NCBI RefSeq assembly: GCF_000350225.1
Contig: NW_005179197.1
Coordinates: forward strand, 1 to 64,000
Length of the DNA stretch: 64,000 nucleotides
Origin: Chondrus crispus
Taxonomy: Eukaryota; Rhodophyta; Florideophyceae; Gigartinales; Gigartinaceae
Reading direction: 5' to 3'
Below the pieces are notes generated by a model. The model saw only the letters and a list, made by a program, of their open reading frames with translations, was not told where the DNA came from and ran no database searches. Below are positions 21,151 to 30,499 of this stretch, one piece after another. Numbering within the stretch: position 1 is the stretch's first letter; the number at the start of each line of letters is the position of its first letter. The position numbers were made by a program, and so were the translations under genes.

Positions 21151-21820
21151 CACTGCCTTACGGGACTCTTGTGTATAGAATTGTAAACCACCCCTAATAC
21201 CTCGTTTCTCCCGCTTATTTCCATCAACTCTCTCCTGTATGCGCAACAGCTGGCTCGCCGATTGCTTCTGGACCCCTTTCAGATCACGCCACAAGCAGCG
21301 TGAAGAGCCCTTCCTCGTGACTTGTCCTCGCGTTTAACAAGCTTTTGTTTTTTTGATACACTTGTCCCGCGTTTGCTGCAACTAATGTATGTTCCCAGAA
21401 TCCCTCAAAGTAACAAATAGTTACATAGGTTAAAAGGGTGTCCCGCAAAGGCACCTGGGCGTTAAGCATACCACCCCGCTTTTGCCATTTTTACGGATCA
21501 GGGCTGGCTACCCGCGACGTCATCGTCGTACAAAAACTACGTCGGCAGCACAAAAGAACCACATAAGTGCAAAAAGTACGCCGACTGCGAGTACTTCAGG
21601 TGCGAAAACTAGAACAACGAAACAAGATGTGAGAGTCAACCTGGCAAAACCTACGTACCAGTCTGCAGAGATAGTCGCCGGTGTTCAGAGCGCCTCATTG
21701 ACTCAACCTCTACCCCCAACGGAAGCAGACTTCTCGTTAGTCGCGACAGCTTCACAAGCGTCTGTGAATGGCCCGCCTAACAGTTCTTCTTGGCTTTTTA
21801 TACTCGAGTAAGACTGCAGC
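21151..21820. other. intergenic between convergent genes
   Basis: No gene is supported. A 109-residue plus-strand frame at 21482-21811 is Ser/Thr-rich and without a recognisable motif, and it ends just at the 3' end of the MetAP gene, so it is left out as probable chance. Confidence 0.4.
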
Positions 21821-22945
21821 CTATTCTTCCCAAAAATATTTCGGGCTGCTCTCTATCTTGCCTGTCAGCTTCTCAATCCCATCCTTCGTGACAAGCAGCG
21901 TATGTTCAAACTGAGCGCTGCGCTTTCCGTCGGACGTCGTGGCAGTCCAATCGTCCGGCCAGGTCACGTTTCGAGGCGTACCCTCATTTACCATAGGTTC
22001 AATTGTGAATGTAACGTTGGGTTTCAGAATTCCAGCTGCCTCGTTATTCTTGTAATGCAAAACATTTGGAGTGGTGTGAAACACCGAATTGACGCCATGT
22101 CCGCAAAAATTACGCACAACCGTGAGCCCGCTGCTCTTTGCATGTTCCTCGATGACACCACCGATATGTTTAACTGCCAGTCCAGGTTTACAAATTGCAA
22201 TTGCGCGCTCAAGGCATTCGTGGGTTGTTTTCACCAAATGTCGCCCTTTTCTATCGACGTTGCCGACTAGAAAAGTCTCCGAGCAGTCGCCATGATATCC
22301 ATCATAGAATACAGTGATATCAATGTTGATGATATCGCCGTCCACAAGAGTTGTGTCGTCCGGAATACCATGACAAACGACTTCATTTATAGAAGTGCAG
22401 CAACTCTTCGGAAACTTATTGTAGTTGAGAGGCGATGGATAGGCACCCCGTTTGATGATCTCTTCATGAACAACCTCATCAATCTCTTCGGTGAGAACAC
22501 CCGGCTGCACCATTCTACCTGCCATGTCCAGAATCTCCCGAGCCATTCTACTGGCCACGCGCATCTTTTGGACTTCCTCATCCGTCAAAGCAGTGATTTC
22601 CCATGGAAAACGTGGAGAACGGGCTTTTGGAAGGCCATCCTTCCAATAATCTGGACGCAGAATATCCTCGGGCACCTCCCGCATTGGTGTTACTCGTCCC
22701 GGGCGCAGCTTTCCCGTAAATTTGAAGCGAGGAAACTGGTGCATGCCGAATCCCTGCGGTTTGGCGGCTGGTTTTGTTTTCGGTTTCTGCGACTTGTTCC
22801 CCATTGTGACAGAACATGGCTGCTGGGGTGAAAGGTATGACCATGACTCATCACAGCTGCGGAATGTGGAACTTGGCTTTTGAGGAGGCGTAAAAGTACT
22901 GCCACAACATAGTGGTAGAGCGGGAACAAAGCCTGGTACATACAT
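21821..22945 (-). CDS. methionine aminopeptidase, type 1
   Basis: The product is 374 aa from the first in-frame ATG (22945). An ATG at 22804, giving MGNKSQKPK, is an alternative start of 327 aa. The enzyme removes the initiator Met from new proteins. All five metal ligands are present: D209 and D220 (NIDITVFYDGYHGD), H283 (NFCGHG), E316 (FTIEPM) and E347 (AQFEHT). The leader KFTGKLRPGRVTP and the C-terminal DGKRSAQFEHTLLVT resemble the eukaryotic cytosolic type 1 core. The N-terminal C2C2-type zinc finger that normally docks cytosolic MetAP1 on ribosomes is absent; the first roughly 55 residues are Pro/Ser-rich and could instead be a targeting peptide. It is a single exon as read; an unseen upstream exon is possible. 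Confidence 0.93.
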   Translation of the reverse strand: MYVPGFVPALPLCCGSTFTPPQKPSSTFRSCDESWSYLSPQQPCSVTMGNKSQKPKTKPAAKPQGFGMHQFPRFKFTGKLRPGRVTPMREVPEDILRPDYWKDGLPKARSPRFPWEITALTDEEVQKMRVASRMAREILDMAGRMVQPGVLTEEIDEVVHEEIIKRGAYPSPLNYNKFPKSCCTSINEVVCHGIPDDTTLVDGDIINIDITVFYDGYHGDCSETFLVGNVDRKGRHLVKTTHECLERAIAICKPGLAVKHIGGVIEEHAKSSGLTVVRNFCGHGVNSVFHTTPNVLHYKNNEAAGILKPNVTFTIEPMVNEGTPRNVTWPDDWTATTSDGKRSAQFEHTLLVTKDGIEKLTGKIESSPKYFWEE

Positions 22946-23122
22946 TTTCGCGGACAAGTTTCTTGCGAACAACTTGTGGTCCGAGCGCCGATGGTGTTAA
23001 GGGTGATGAGAAGAAGGATACCGTGCCGGGCTGATGACACAACCGCGTTGCGGTGGCGCAACGAGATCTGTTCTCCGGGTTTTGTATGATAAATGCATTA
23101 CAGTGCTGTGGTATGAAACAAG

Positions 23123-24050
23123 GGGTGCATCCAGGAAATAACACTCCGCCACTTCGCTACTTTATGATAGAGCATCAAGAAATGGAGGCAGATTTGGTCC
23201 GCCACTTTGCCACTTCGCCACTCTTGTTTCGCTGAACATTTTTTGCTCTTCCCGCGAAGTCTGTAAATTTTTGAACCGGCAATCCCCCCTTCTCAGCACA
23301 AATCCCCCAACGAGCGGCTTTGCCATCCCCAAGCGAACCCAAATAAGCTGATCTCTTCTTCAAATTCGCATTCTTCGCTCTCGCTTCTCCCCGGCCTCTA
23401 CTCCTTTCCCCACGACACGGCTACCGCCGCAATGGACCCAGACTCTACTCCACGGAGACCTCAGCCAAGAGGCCGTACGGGTCTCAGTCCGGCGACACAC
23501 ATATCGCACGCCCTCGAACACACGCAGGTCGCCCTCTCTCACACGCCAGCAGCTTTTTCTCACACGCCGATCACCCCCGCAAGCACGCCAGCAGCTCAAG
23601 CTCACGCGCGGACCAGCAGTTTATGGAGGAACAATTCTTTTGTAAAGTTGAGAGATACCAAAAAGTAATCATCACTGCCACATGATAAAATGGCATCCCA
23701 GGGTGTCATGGCGTTCGTTTGCACATGACGCTCTGGGCGAAGGAGGGCAGCCAGTTTGTATTTTGGTGCCGTTCGTGACCTTCTTTTTCGGCGAGGAGCC
23801 TTTAAAAATTGTGAGGGTCGCCAGAACCGCAACAAATGCGGCTGTAGACGCTGCGAGAGCAGCAACAGCGAGGCGAGGACGATGCATGCCGAATGTGGCG
23901 GAGTGGAAACGGTCGAGTAGCGAGGTGGAGACACCCCAGGGGGGGGGGTCCCTCCACTACGCCTGGAGTGGCAAATATTCGCCACTTTTCACGACCTCTG
24001 ATTGGGTGAGAAGTGGCGAGGTGGCGGAGTGATATTTCCTGGATGCACCC
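23123..24050. mobile_element. non-autonomous DNA transposon with 40-bp inverted ends
   Basis: The two ends match in inverted orientation over about 40 bp with roughly three mismatches, starting GGGTGCATCCAGGAAATA and continuing through CACTCCGCCAC. A 3-bp direct repeat AAG flanks it (23120-23122 and 24051-24053). Sub-terminal copies of GCCACTT/AAGTGGC lie inside both ends (for example 23200-23230 and 23980-24030). The interior has no transposase domain. It does hold what looks like a promoter, a leader and the start of a small ORF (23432-23668) whose product begins MDPDSTPRRPQPRG and contains a short HTP repeat, perhaps the remnant of the parent element's gene. Superfamily is not assigned; a 3-bp target site plus sub-terminal repeats suits CACTA-like elements. 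Confidence 0.7.
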
Positions 24051-24092
24051 AAGCTCTGCTAAACATGATACCTTCATACACGTGTGTTTCAC

Positions 24093-24194
24093 CTTGAAGA
24101 CAGAATGCCATCCAAACCCGATACCCAGCACCACTGTTGCAGCCAGTCCAAGCCACATATCATCGGACGCCCCATTCTTCAACCACCGCTGCAT
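24093..24194 (-). CDS. small single-span membrane protein, first exon (weakly COX7a-like)
   Basis: From an ATG at 24194 the exon encodes MQRWLKNGASDDMWLG and then a hydrophobic span (LAATVVLGIGFGWHSVF). A GTGAAA donor could follow at 24092; downstream exons are not located. The pattern LK-G-x2-D followed by one membrane helix ending in G-x-G resembles cytochrome c oxidase subunit 7a of plants and algae. The similarity is short and unproven. The non-autonomous transposon at 23123-24050 lies just downstream, inside what would be its intron or 3' region. Confidence 0.3.
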
Positions 24195-24242
24195 TCCTTG
24201 CCGGGAGACTACAAGCGGGGCGGTCTGGAAGGGTTGAGTTGA

Positions 24243-24364
24243 GGCTTAATGCTGCAATCAGTAGGGGGTTGACCATTGAGCTACCAGGAAAACCACTCAA
24301 CCATCTTCTTCCTTCTAAGTAAACGTTTTTTTTAATCTGGCTTAATGCTGCAATCAGTAGGGGG
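24243..24364. repeat. 26-bp perfect direct repeat
   Basis: GGCTTAATGCTGCAATCAGT plus AGGGGG occurs at 24243-24268 and 24339-24364, 96 bp apart. On the minus strand it reads as a pyrimidine run, CTGAT, then GCAG, the form of a 3' splice site, and it lies just upstream of the small membrane-protein exon. Confidence 0.6.
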
Positions 24365-25400
24365 ACAAGCTTTGATTGATGGGGGCCTTGAGGCCAAGGG
24401 TTGATTGAGGCGTGGGTAAAGAGGTGGTAATTAGAGTTACCTGAGTGAAATGGGAACCAGCAGATTATTGCCTCGTCACTGCATTGAGCACGGCTTTGGA
24501 CAATTCTGGGATTACGCCTGGAGTAATGTGAGACAACTGCATCACAATATTCTGCATGCCGTGTTTCAATAAACGAACAAGTGTAGGCAGATTTTGTTGC
24601 ACATGTGCGGAATACTTGTTTTATGCTTGACCGACACACAGGCACGGGATTAATACATCCATTCCATCTCTCTCTCGTACTTTCCTACTACAATTCAAAT
24701 CCGATGACGAGCGGGGCTTCGCGAGTAGACGTTGACGAAATTTTACAGTCAGGTGGCACGTTAGCGTCAGGTTGAGATTGGACTTCTTCGCCGTCGGGGA
24801 ACAAACCTCCCTCGCACGTCACTCTTCCTGACAGCGGCCTTGCGGATATACATATTCAACAGAAAAAAATTACCGCACAACTGTTGCGCCGTAATCTCAC
24901 CTCTACTACAAGTTTCTCATTCAACTTTAATCAGTTCTCATGTCATGACTGTCTATCGTTGTTTCGGTTAGATACAAACGCATCCCTCAGCTCTCTCAAA
25001 TCGCAGGGTAGCCAGAAAGTCCTGCACTGAGCGGAATCGGTTTAAGGTGACTCCATTTCTCGCAAGCTGCATTTTGTCGGGGTATGAGTCGTTTCCTTCC
25101 GGATTGAGAGAAGTTGAAGTGATGTTTAGGAAAAAGCGCTTCTTATTTGTCTAACGTTTTCTGGGAGATGCTTGAGACATTTCTAGAAACATAGTAACAT
25201 CTAATTGTCTCCCCATTAATCGCATTTTACTTGCAAGCTAAGCAAACCCTACTTTGCTGACTGTATATTCGAAGAAATATTCGGAGAAATATATTCCTTG
25301 AGCCATTGCGATTCTTTTATGTGGACGTGGTAGTGTACGTGGTCAGCAGTGTTTTCCATTTCAACATTTCGGGTATGGTATAGTCGACATGCTTGGGAGG
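24365..25400. other. AT-rich intergenic stretch
   Basis: No gene, RNA or clear repeat is recognised. The stretch from about 24700 to 25380 has stop codons in all frames at short intervals. Confidence 0.4.
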
Positions 25401-25411
25401 CGCGGCTGATT

Positions 25412-26604
25412 CTAGGACTTACCTACATTCACTGTTCTGTACGTCCTCTGGCTGGTAGTTGATTCTGTCGGCGACTGCGTTGGCTGTGGCCTCGTCGAGG
25501 GCGTTGTCGATATCGTTTGCTTTCTCGGTTGATTTCGGGCCGTTGCACGCGAGGACCGTTGCGGTCCCCTTCGGTTTCCTGCTACGCGCCTTGGTACCCC
25601 ACGATCGCCGCGGGGAGGTTTGAAGGTAGCCATGACTTGAGCAATTTGTGTCAGTTGGTGCACGTTCATATATGCCTTTCGGCTCCAGTGTCGTCTGCGG
25701 CGATCGTGGCGCCAGCGATCGTTATAATTTCGCGGAGCTCGGCGAGGGTTCTGCATGTGTTCTTGGCGGTTTCTGTAGCCCTCTCCTGACTGGAACCTTG
25801 TGGGATGTCCGTTTGAGTTGGGGCGGCCTTGTTGTTTTCTTCCTCAATGTCTTGTAGTCTCTCGTAAAGTTCGTCCATTGCATTTGGGTGTCCCAATATC
25901 AGTAAGGCTCCAAATAAATCTTTGAACTGATGAATATCCCTTGGTCCATCTACCACAAACTTTGCTGTGGTCTGATCGTTTTTAATATGGGCATATTTTG
26001 CTGTTAACATCCGACCGCATTGTATGCGGTCCTTTCGGATTTGTTCAGGTATCGTGGTGTCTGTTGCCTGCTTTATGCTCTTGGGCTCTTTCTCGAGTAC
26101 GGCGGGTACAGCCTCTGATTCTCTTACCAGAATTGCGTCGAGCGTTTCAATGACGGTAAGCGGTTATATGAGTATTGACGTCCGGAAGAAGATCTGTGAT
26201 ATCTTTTTCGATACTTCTGGCGATCATGCGGTTGCAATTGGTAAATTCCTTTAGGTAGAATGTGCTTGTATCCTGCGTTGGGGTAAATAGCCTGGTTGGC
26301 TAGTGTCAGGTAGGTCGCTCTCGACTTGGATGTTTGTGAGAGCAGATTTTCATTTTATGTAGTTCTGTTCCGTGATTTTAGGAAGTTCCTCTCCGAAATT
26401 CCATTGCTGTTGTGCGCCTTTCATAATAATTTGGGGTGTAACATGTTGTTTAAATGCTGTACGGTGTTGTGCTTTGGCATAGGGGTTTCCTGGGTGACTT
26501 CTTCGGCTGGTAGAGTCATTTTGTCTTACGATGTTTCTTGTTGTGCTGGTCTGCCACTTTGCCACAGTTTGTTCCAACACGTCTGGTGCACTGTAGTAGT
26601 GCAT
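25412..26604 (-). pseudogene. unidentified decayed coding remnants
   Basis: Three minus-strand pieces (26604-26350, 26010-25666, 25756-25412) share a hydrophilic, Gln/Asn/Thr-rich style. One contains DELYERLQDIEEENNKAAPT and another VMATFKPPRGDRG. They could be fragments of a single mobile-element protein with gag-like composition, but no diagnostic domain is visible. Frames are interrupted many times, so it is an old relic. Confidence 0.3.
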
Positions 26605-26961
26605 CCGTCTCCCTAATGTGGATGTGGGGAATAGGGACGGAATGTTGAGTTACTCGACACGAGTTTGTGGAGTTGCTCGACTCGGATGGATGAGGAGCAC
26701 GGGCTCTACACTGTAATTAGCGTAGCGATGGAATCGTCGAGCAGTGGAAGTGGCTGTCTTTTATCGGAGGTCCATAATCAGTGATGAATAGAGATCCCTT
26801 GACTCCCCCTTTCATTCCGCGCTCCTGCTCTTAACTCTAATGGACCCGCACCGTCGCATCCGCTGGCGTTGTCATTCGCGTTCACATGTCTTGCTGGACA
26901 GGTTGCATATTGAAACGCATCTGATTGATAATTCCGCTTATGGGGCACTAGTTACTCACAC

Positions 26962-27030
26962 GTCTACGGCCGTAGACACATAAGGCATATCACGAATGGT
27001 ACCGGTACCATTCGTGATATGCCTTATGTG
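26962..27030. repeat. two abutting perfect palindromes
   Basis: GTCTACGGCCGTAGAC (26962-26977) is a perfect 16-bp palindrome. Overlapping its last base, 26977-27030 is a perfect 54-bp palindrome with 27-bp arms and no loop, centred on GGTACCGGTACC at 27003/27004. It is not explained by a gene or by the ends of element C (LTR from 27285). Confidence 0.85.
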
Positions 27031-27284
27031 GACTTCTATTACCCAAAAAGGTAGTAGTTGATTTCGTGTTAATACAGTAAAACGGCCGATTCAACCACTA
27101 TTGGGAAGGCAGAGAACGACGCACATCGAACTCCACCACCGCCCTTCACCAAAACCCCATTGTTCAGGCTGGTCAGCCCCGCTTTGTAGTAGAACGCGAA
27201 ACGTGGTCACGTGCTAAAACAAGGGTTGTTCGTGGGGTCGTATACTAGGTAGCTAGGGGGAAGTGGTAGAGGCTTTCGGGCGAC

Positions 27285-27793
27285 TGTAACAGCCGGGTGT
27301 GCTCGCGAACCACGGAAACTAGATGCGAACGACGCAGTGCTCTCGACCCAGTGAGGCTAACACACGGCCAGCGAACCGTGCGCGCGAGCGGGGAGTCAAC
27401 ACGCGACGTGGCCACGAGAGTCCTAGGGCGCGAGCGAGGAGAACGAAAGAGCGTGAACGTGAAGAAGTTAGTTATTACAGCGGAACACCAAGAACGAGAG
27501 TCGCGTCCTTGGTCCTTGGTTGCTTGTCCCCAAACCCACCCGGCGCAAGCGCCAACGACACTATATGCTGTACTAGATCGCGGTCGAGATGTAACGGCCA
27601 GAGCTCACGACGCCCCGTCATAGTACAGACGTGTACAAGCGCGGTAGTAGGTCCACGTGTGCGCGTGTCGAAATCGAGCAAGGCTGGTGTAAATGGGCTT
27701 GGTACTGTACGTCGGGGTACTTGAGTTATCTAGATACACGTGTACACGAGTAGCGCGAAGAAGGGTACTACAGTGGCACGGGTTTATACCACA
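27285..27793 (-). repeat. 3' LTR of element C (candidate edges)
   Basis: On the plus strand it runs from TGTAACAGCC to TTATACCACA; on the minus strand it starts TGTGGTATAAACC, close to the TGTAGTATAACC start of A and B. A polypurine tract (GGGGGGGGCC on the minus strand) abuts it at 27794. The outer edge at 27285 rests only on the TGT...ACA rule. Confidence 0.5.
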
Positions 27794-28236
27794 TGGCCCC
27801 CCCCTCAGACGTGGACGCCCCTGGCTATGCCAGGAAGGGCTACCACGTGTGGTCGCGATTAGGGTGCAGGTACACGTAGAATGTGCGGGATACAGTGTCA
27901 GATCGTGATAGCACGGTAGATGGCGTGATTAAGAACGCGGAATTTGTGCACGAAATGTTGTGGTCCTCTGTGTCACGTGTTTTTCTCGATGTTTCAGATT
28001 TCCCGCGAGAACAATTTTTGCCCAAAATTTTGTGTATGGTAAAAAGTCTTGTGGTCCGGCAAAAGGTCTTGATGATTTTGTCGTTTTGGGGTGAGGCAAC
28101 GCACTGTACGCTTCCTACATATAAGGGACACCAGTGTTCGTGCGATAAGCGTGGCGCCACCCTCTGCATCGCGATATTATCACGAAAAACGAGCGAGCGG
28201 GGGTCGTGAGCCAGGTCTTGTGGCACGGCGTGAATC

Positions 28237-30303
28237 ATGGTTCGAGGCATTCAGGCAAGCGTGGGATCGTCGAGACGCACAACGGAGCAAGGTGAAGAAG
28301 GTCTCACGGGTGTCGAAGTCGCGGTCGTGACAGGCGCAGAAGGGGAGGTGACGAACCTTGGGCATACCGGTCCGGCACACCTCGGTGCCGCACCGGTTGC
28401 CAGCGTCGACGCGCTTGCATCCGTGGGCGTGGTAGAAGATCGCGAGGCGGGTGTAGGAGACGCCGAGGATCCTTGGGTTCGTGCGCTTCTTGGAAAATTC
28501 TTGACGGCACGGAGAGGGGTGTTCGGGACGAGGAAGTTCAAGAACCTGAAGGCCTGCTTGTGACCCCCGACACGAATGGGGGTCTAATTCACGAAGACTT
28601 GGGAGAAGGCTGGTCGCAGTATCCGAGGAAGTCCGGCTCTTTTTCGTGGGATAACTTGGTCAACACGGGGAAACGGGACGCGCAGCTAATTCGCGATTGC
28701 ACGAAGAACGAGAGTGTTTGGTCGGGGCCGGCACGAGCTCGATGGCTCTCGTTCTTTGCCACCGCGTACCAGATTCCGAGGAGCTTGGTATCAGATCCAG
28801 TTTTTCTCGGAATCTAGCGCTGATGCGTGGTACGTGACTGCGATGAACAAGCACTTGCGTGGTGATCTCGAGAAGCCGCCCATCACGTCGCCGAGGCTTT
28901 GGGATTACTCGCTTCCCTCCGTGGAAACTTCAAGCGGTCGTGCTCTCATCCAAGAGTATCTGTGTGCGTGGTCGTCGTCCGTGGGGTTCAGGTCGATCAT
29001 CTCGTTTGCGGACTACGATGCCCTTCGCGTGGATACCAGTCCCCGTTCAAGATACAAGGTATGCACGGTGCAAGGGAGGCAGAAGCTCACGCTTTTTCAC
29101 GGATCTCCGACTTGGCTGCCGCTTCCAGAAGTGGCACTTGGAGCAACCGGCGTTCACGGGCTACACGGGCTTGCCATCAAGATGCCTCGAGTCCTTCACT
29201 ATTTCGGTAGTGCGTGCGCTGGTATTCACGATTTCCCGGGAGTCGGAGGCGTCAGTCGGCGGTTGGAATCGTGCATGCGGCTAGAGATGCTTCACGCCAC
29301 GATGTGTGCCTTTCACCACGAGTTCATAAGCGCGGGTATCGTGTGGATCGTGAGTGACGAATGCCTAGATTTCTTGGAATCTTTCGAATTCATCCCGCTC
29401 TTGAGGTACCAGTGCAGTGACCAGGTCTCCGAGGTTAGGCGAGTGGCTCAGGTCAAGATCTTGAAGGAGGCACGGAATCTCTATGCTAGCTATTTGTTTT
29501 CACGTAGAGACTTTCCCTCTCAAGTCCCCGAGTCGTAGGCACTCTTCGTGAATGGATCCTTCGTGAGGGCGTTGAGTTACACGGGATCGAGGTTAGGTGG
29601 CTTGCCTGTCATAGGCCTGCGTGAGGGGCACTTAGGGTATAGCCGTGGTTTTGTTCCGAGGTTCGTGTCCTTGGATTGGCGGATGTCCGATGCGGAGCTT
29701 CGTGAGTCAAACGGGACGGGGCCCATACTGCAGGGCCTCGCTGCACGGTCCGAGAAGTGGTCTGTTCTAGAGACCATCGAAACTGTTTTTCAGTGTGCGC
29801 GTGCTGCGGAATTGCGTGAGTCCGGGCTTCGTGAAGAACTCGGACAGATCCCCCGGGATCTCGCTGACGAGAGGCGCCGAGCGGGCCTTTGGAGCACGGA
29901 AGTCGAGAAGCTGCATGATTGTCGAGATCGCGGGTACACAAGGCCCTATGACAATGGGAAGCGGGTCAGGTATGATTCCGAATTCACAAGGTCAAGGGTC
30001 GAACAGATTCAGCTCGTGCTTGGATACGAGTATCACGGTTACGTCGGTACAGCAACCCGACATGAGACCACGAACGGGTCGCTTTCGAGGGGACCCTCCA
30101 CGAACGCGGGCGCGTCTGCAATGACTTCTCGTGCACCAATCCCGGATCCTTATGCATCTCGTTCTCGTATTCCCGGTGCTTATGAGAGTGCGGGTATTCG
30201 CGACCCGTACGCTCTTTATCCTATTATACCGGACCAGTACGTGGCACGTGAAGGTACTGCTGGGCAATATAGGAACACTTATCCTCGAGGAGAGCAGAGC
30301 TAG
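28237..30303 (+). pseudogene. antisense ORF module of element C
   Basis: Long plus-strand frames lie opposite to pol. The protein has recognisable counterparts of blocks in A and B: a YQIP block, a P-x-V-L-x-x-F-G-x-A-C block (MPRVLHYFGSAC), and a C-terminal Glu/Arg-rich helical region (AAELRESGLREELGQ) followed by Tyr/Pro/Gly/Arg-rich repeats (around DPYA and IPD). It is broken, with several breaks. Finding the homologue in such a divergent element argues that the module is old. Function unknown. Confidence 0.6.
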
Positions 30304-30499
30304 CATCTTAATAGCTAACGTCGCGGAGTCTTATCGAGGTATGTGGTGCATGTCTAAATTCAATAAATAAATATGACTGGATCGTCTTGAGCGCTTTTGC
30401 TTGTTTCGTGCTTGAGGTTTTTCTTCAGTGAGTTATCTTGCGCGCGTAACACGTACTTCGGATCCCGGGCCCCTCCTTCAGACTGCACGTCTCGGGCAG

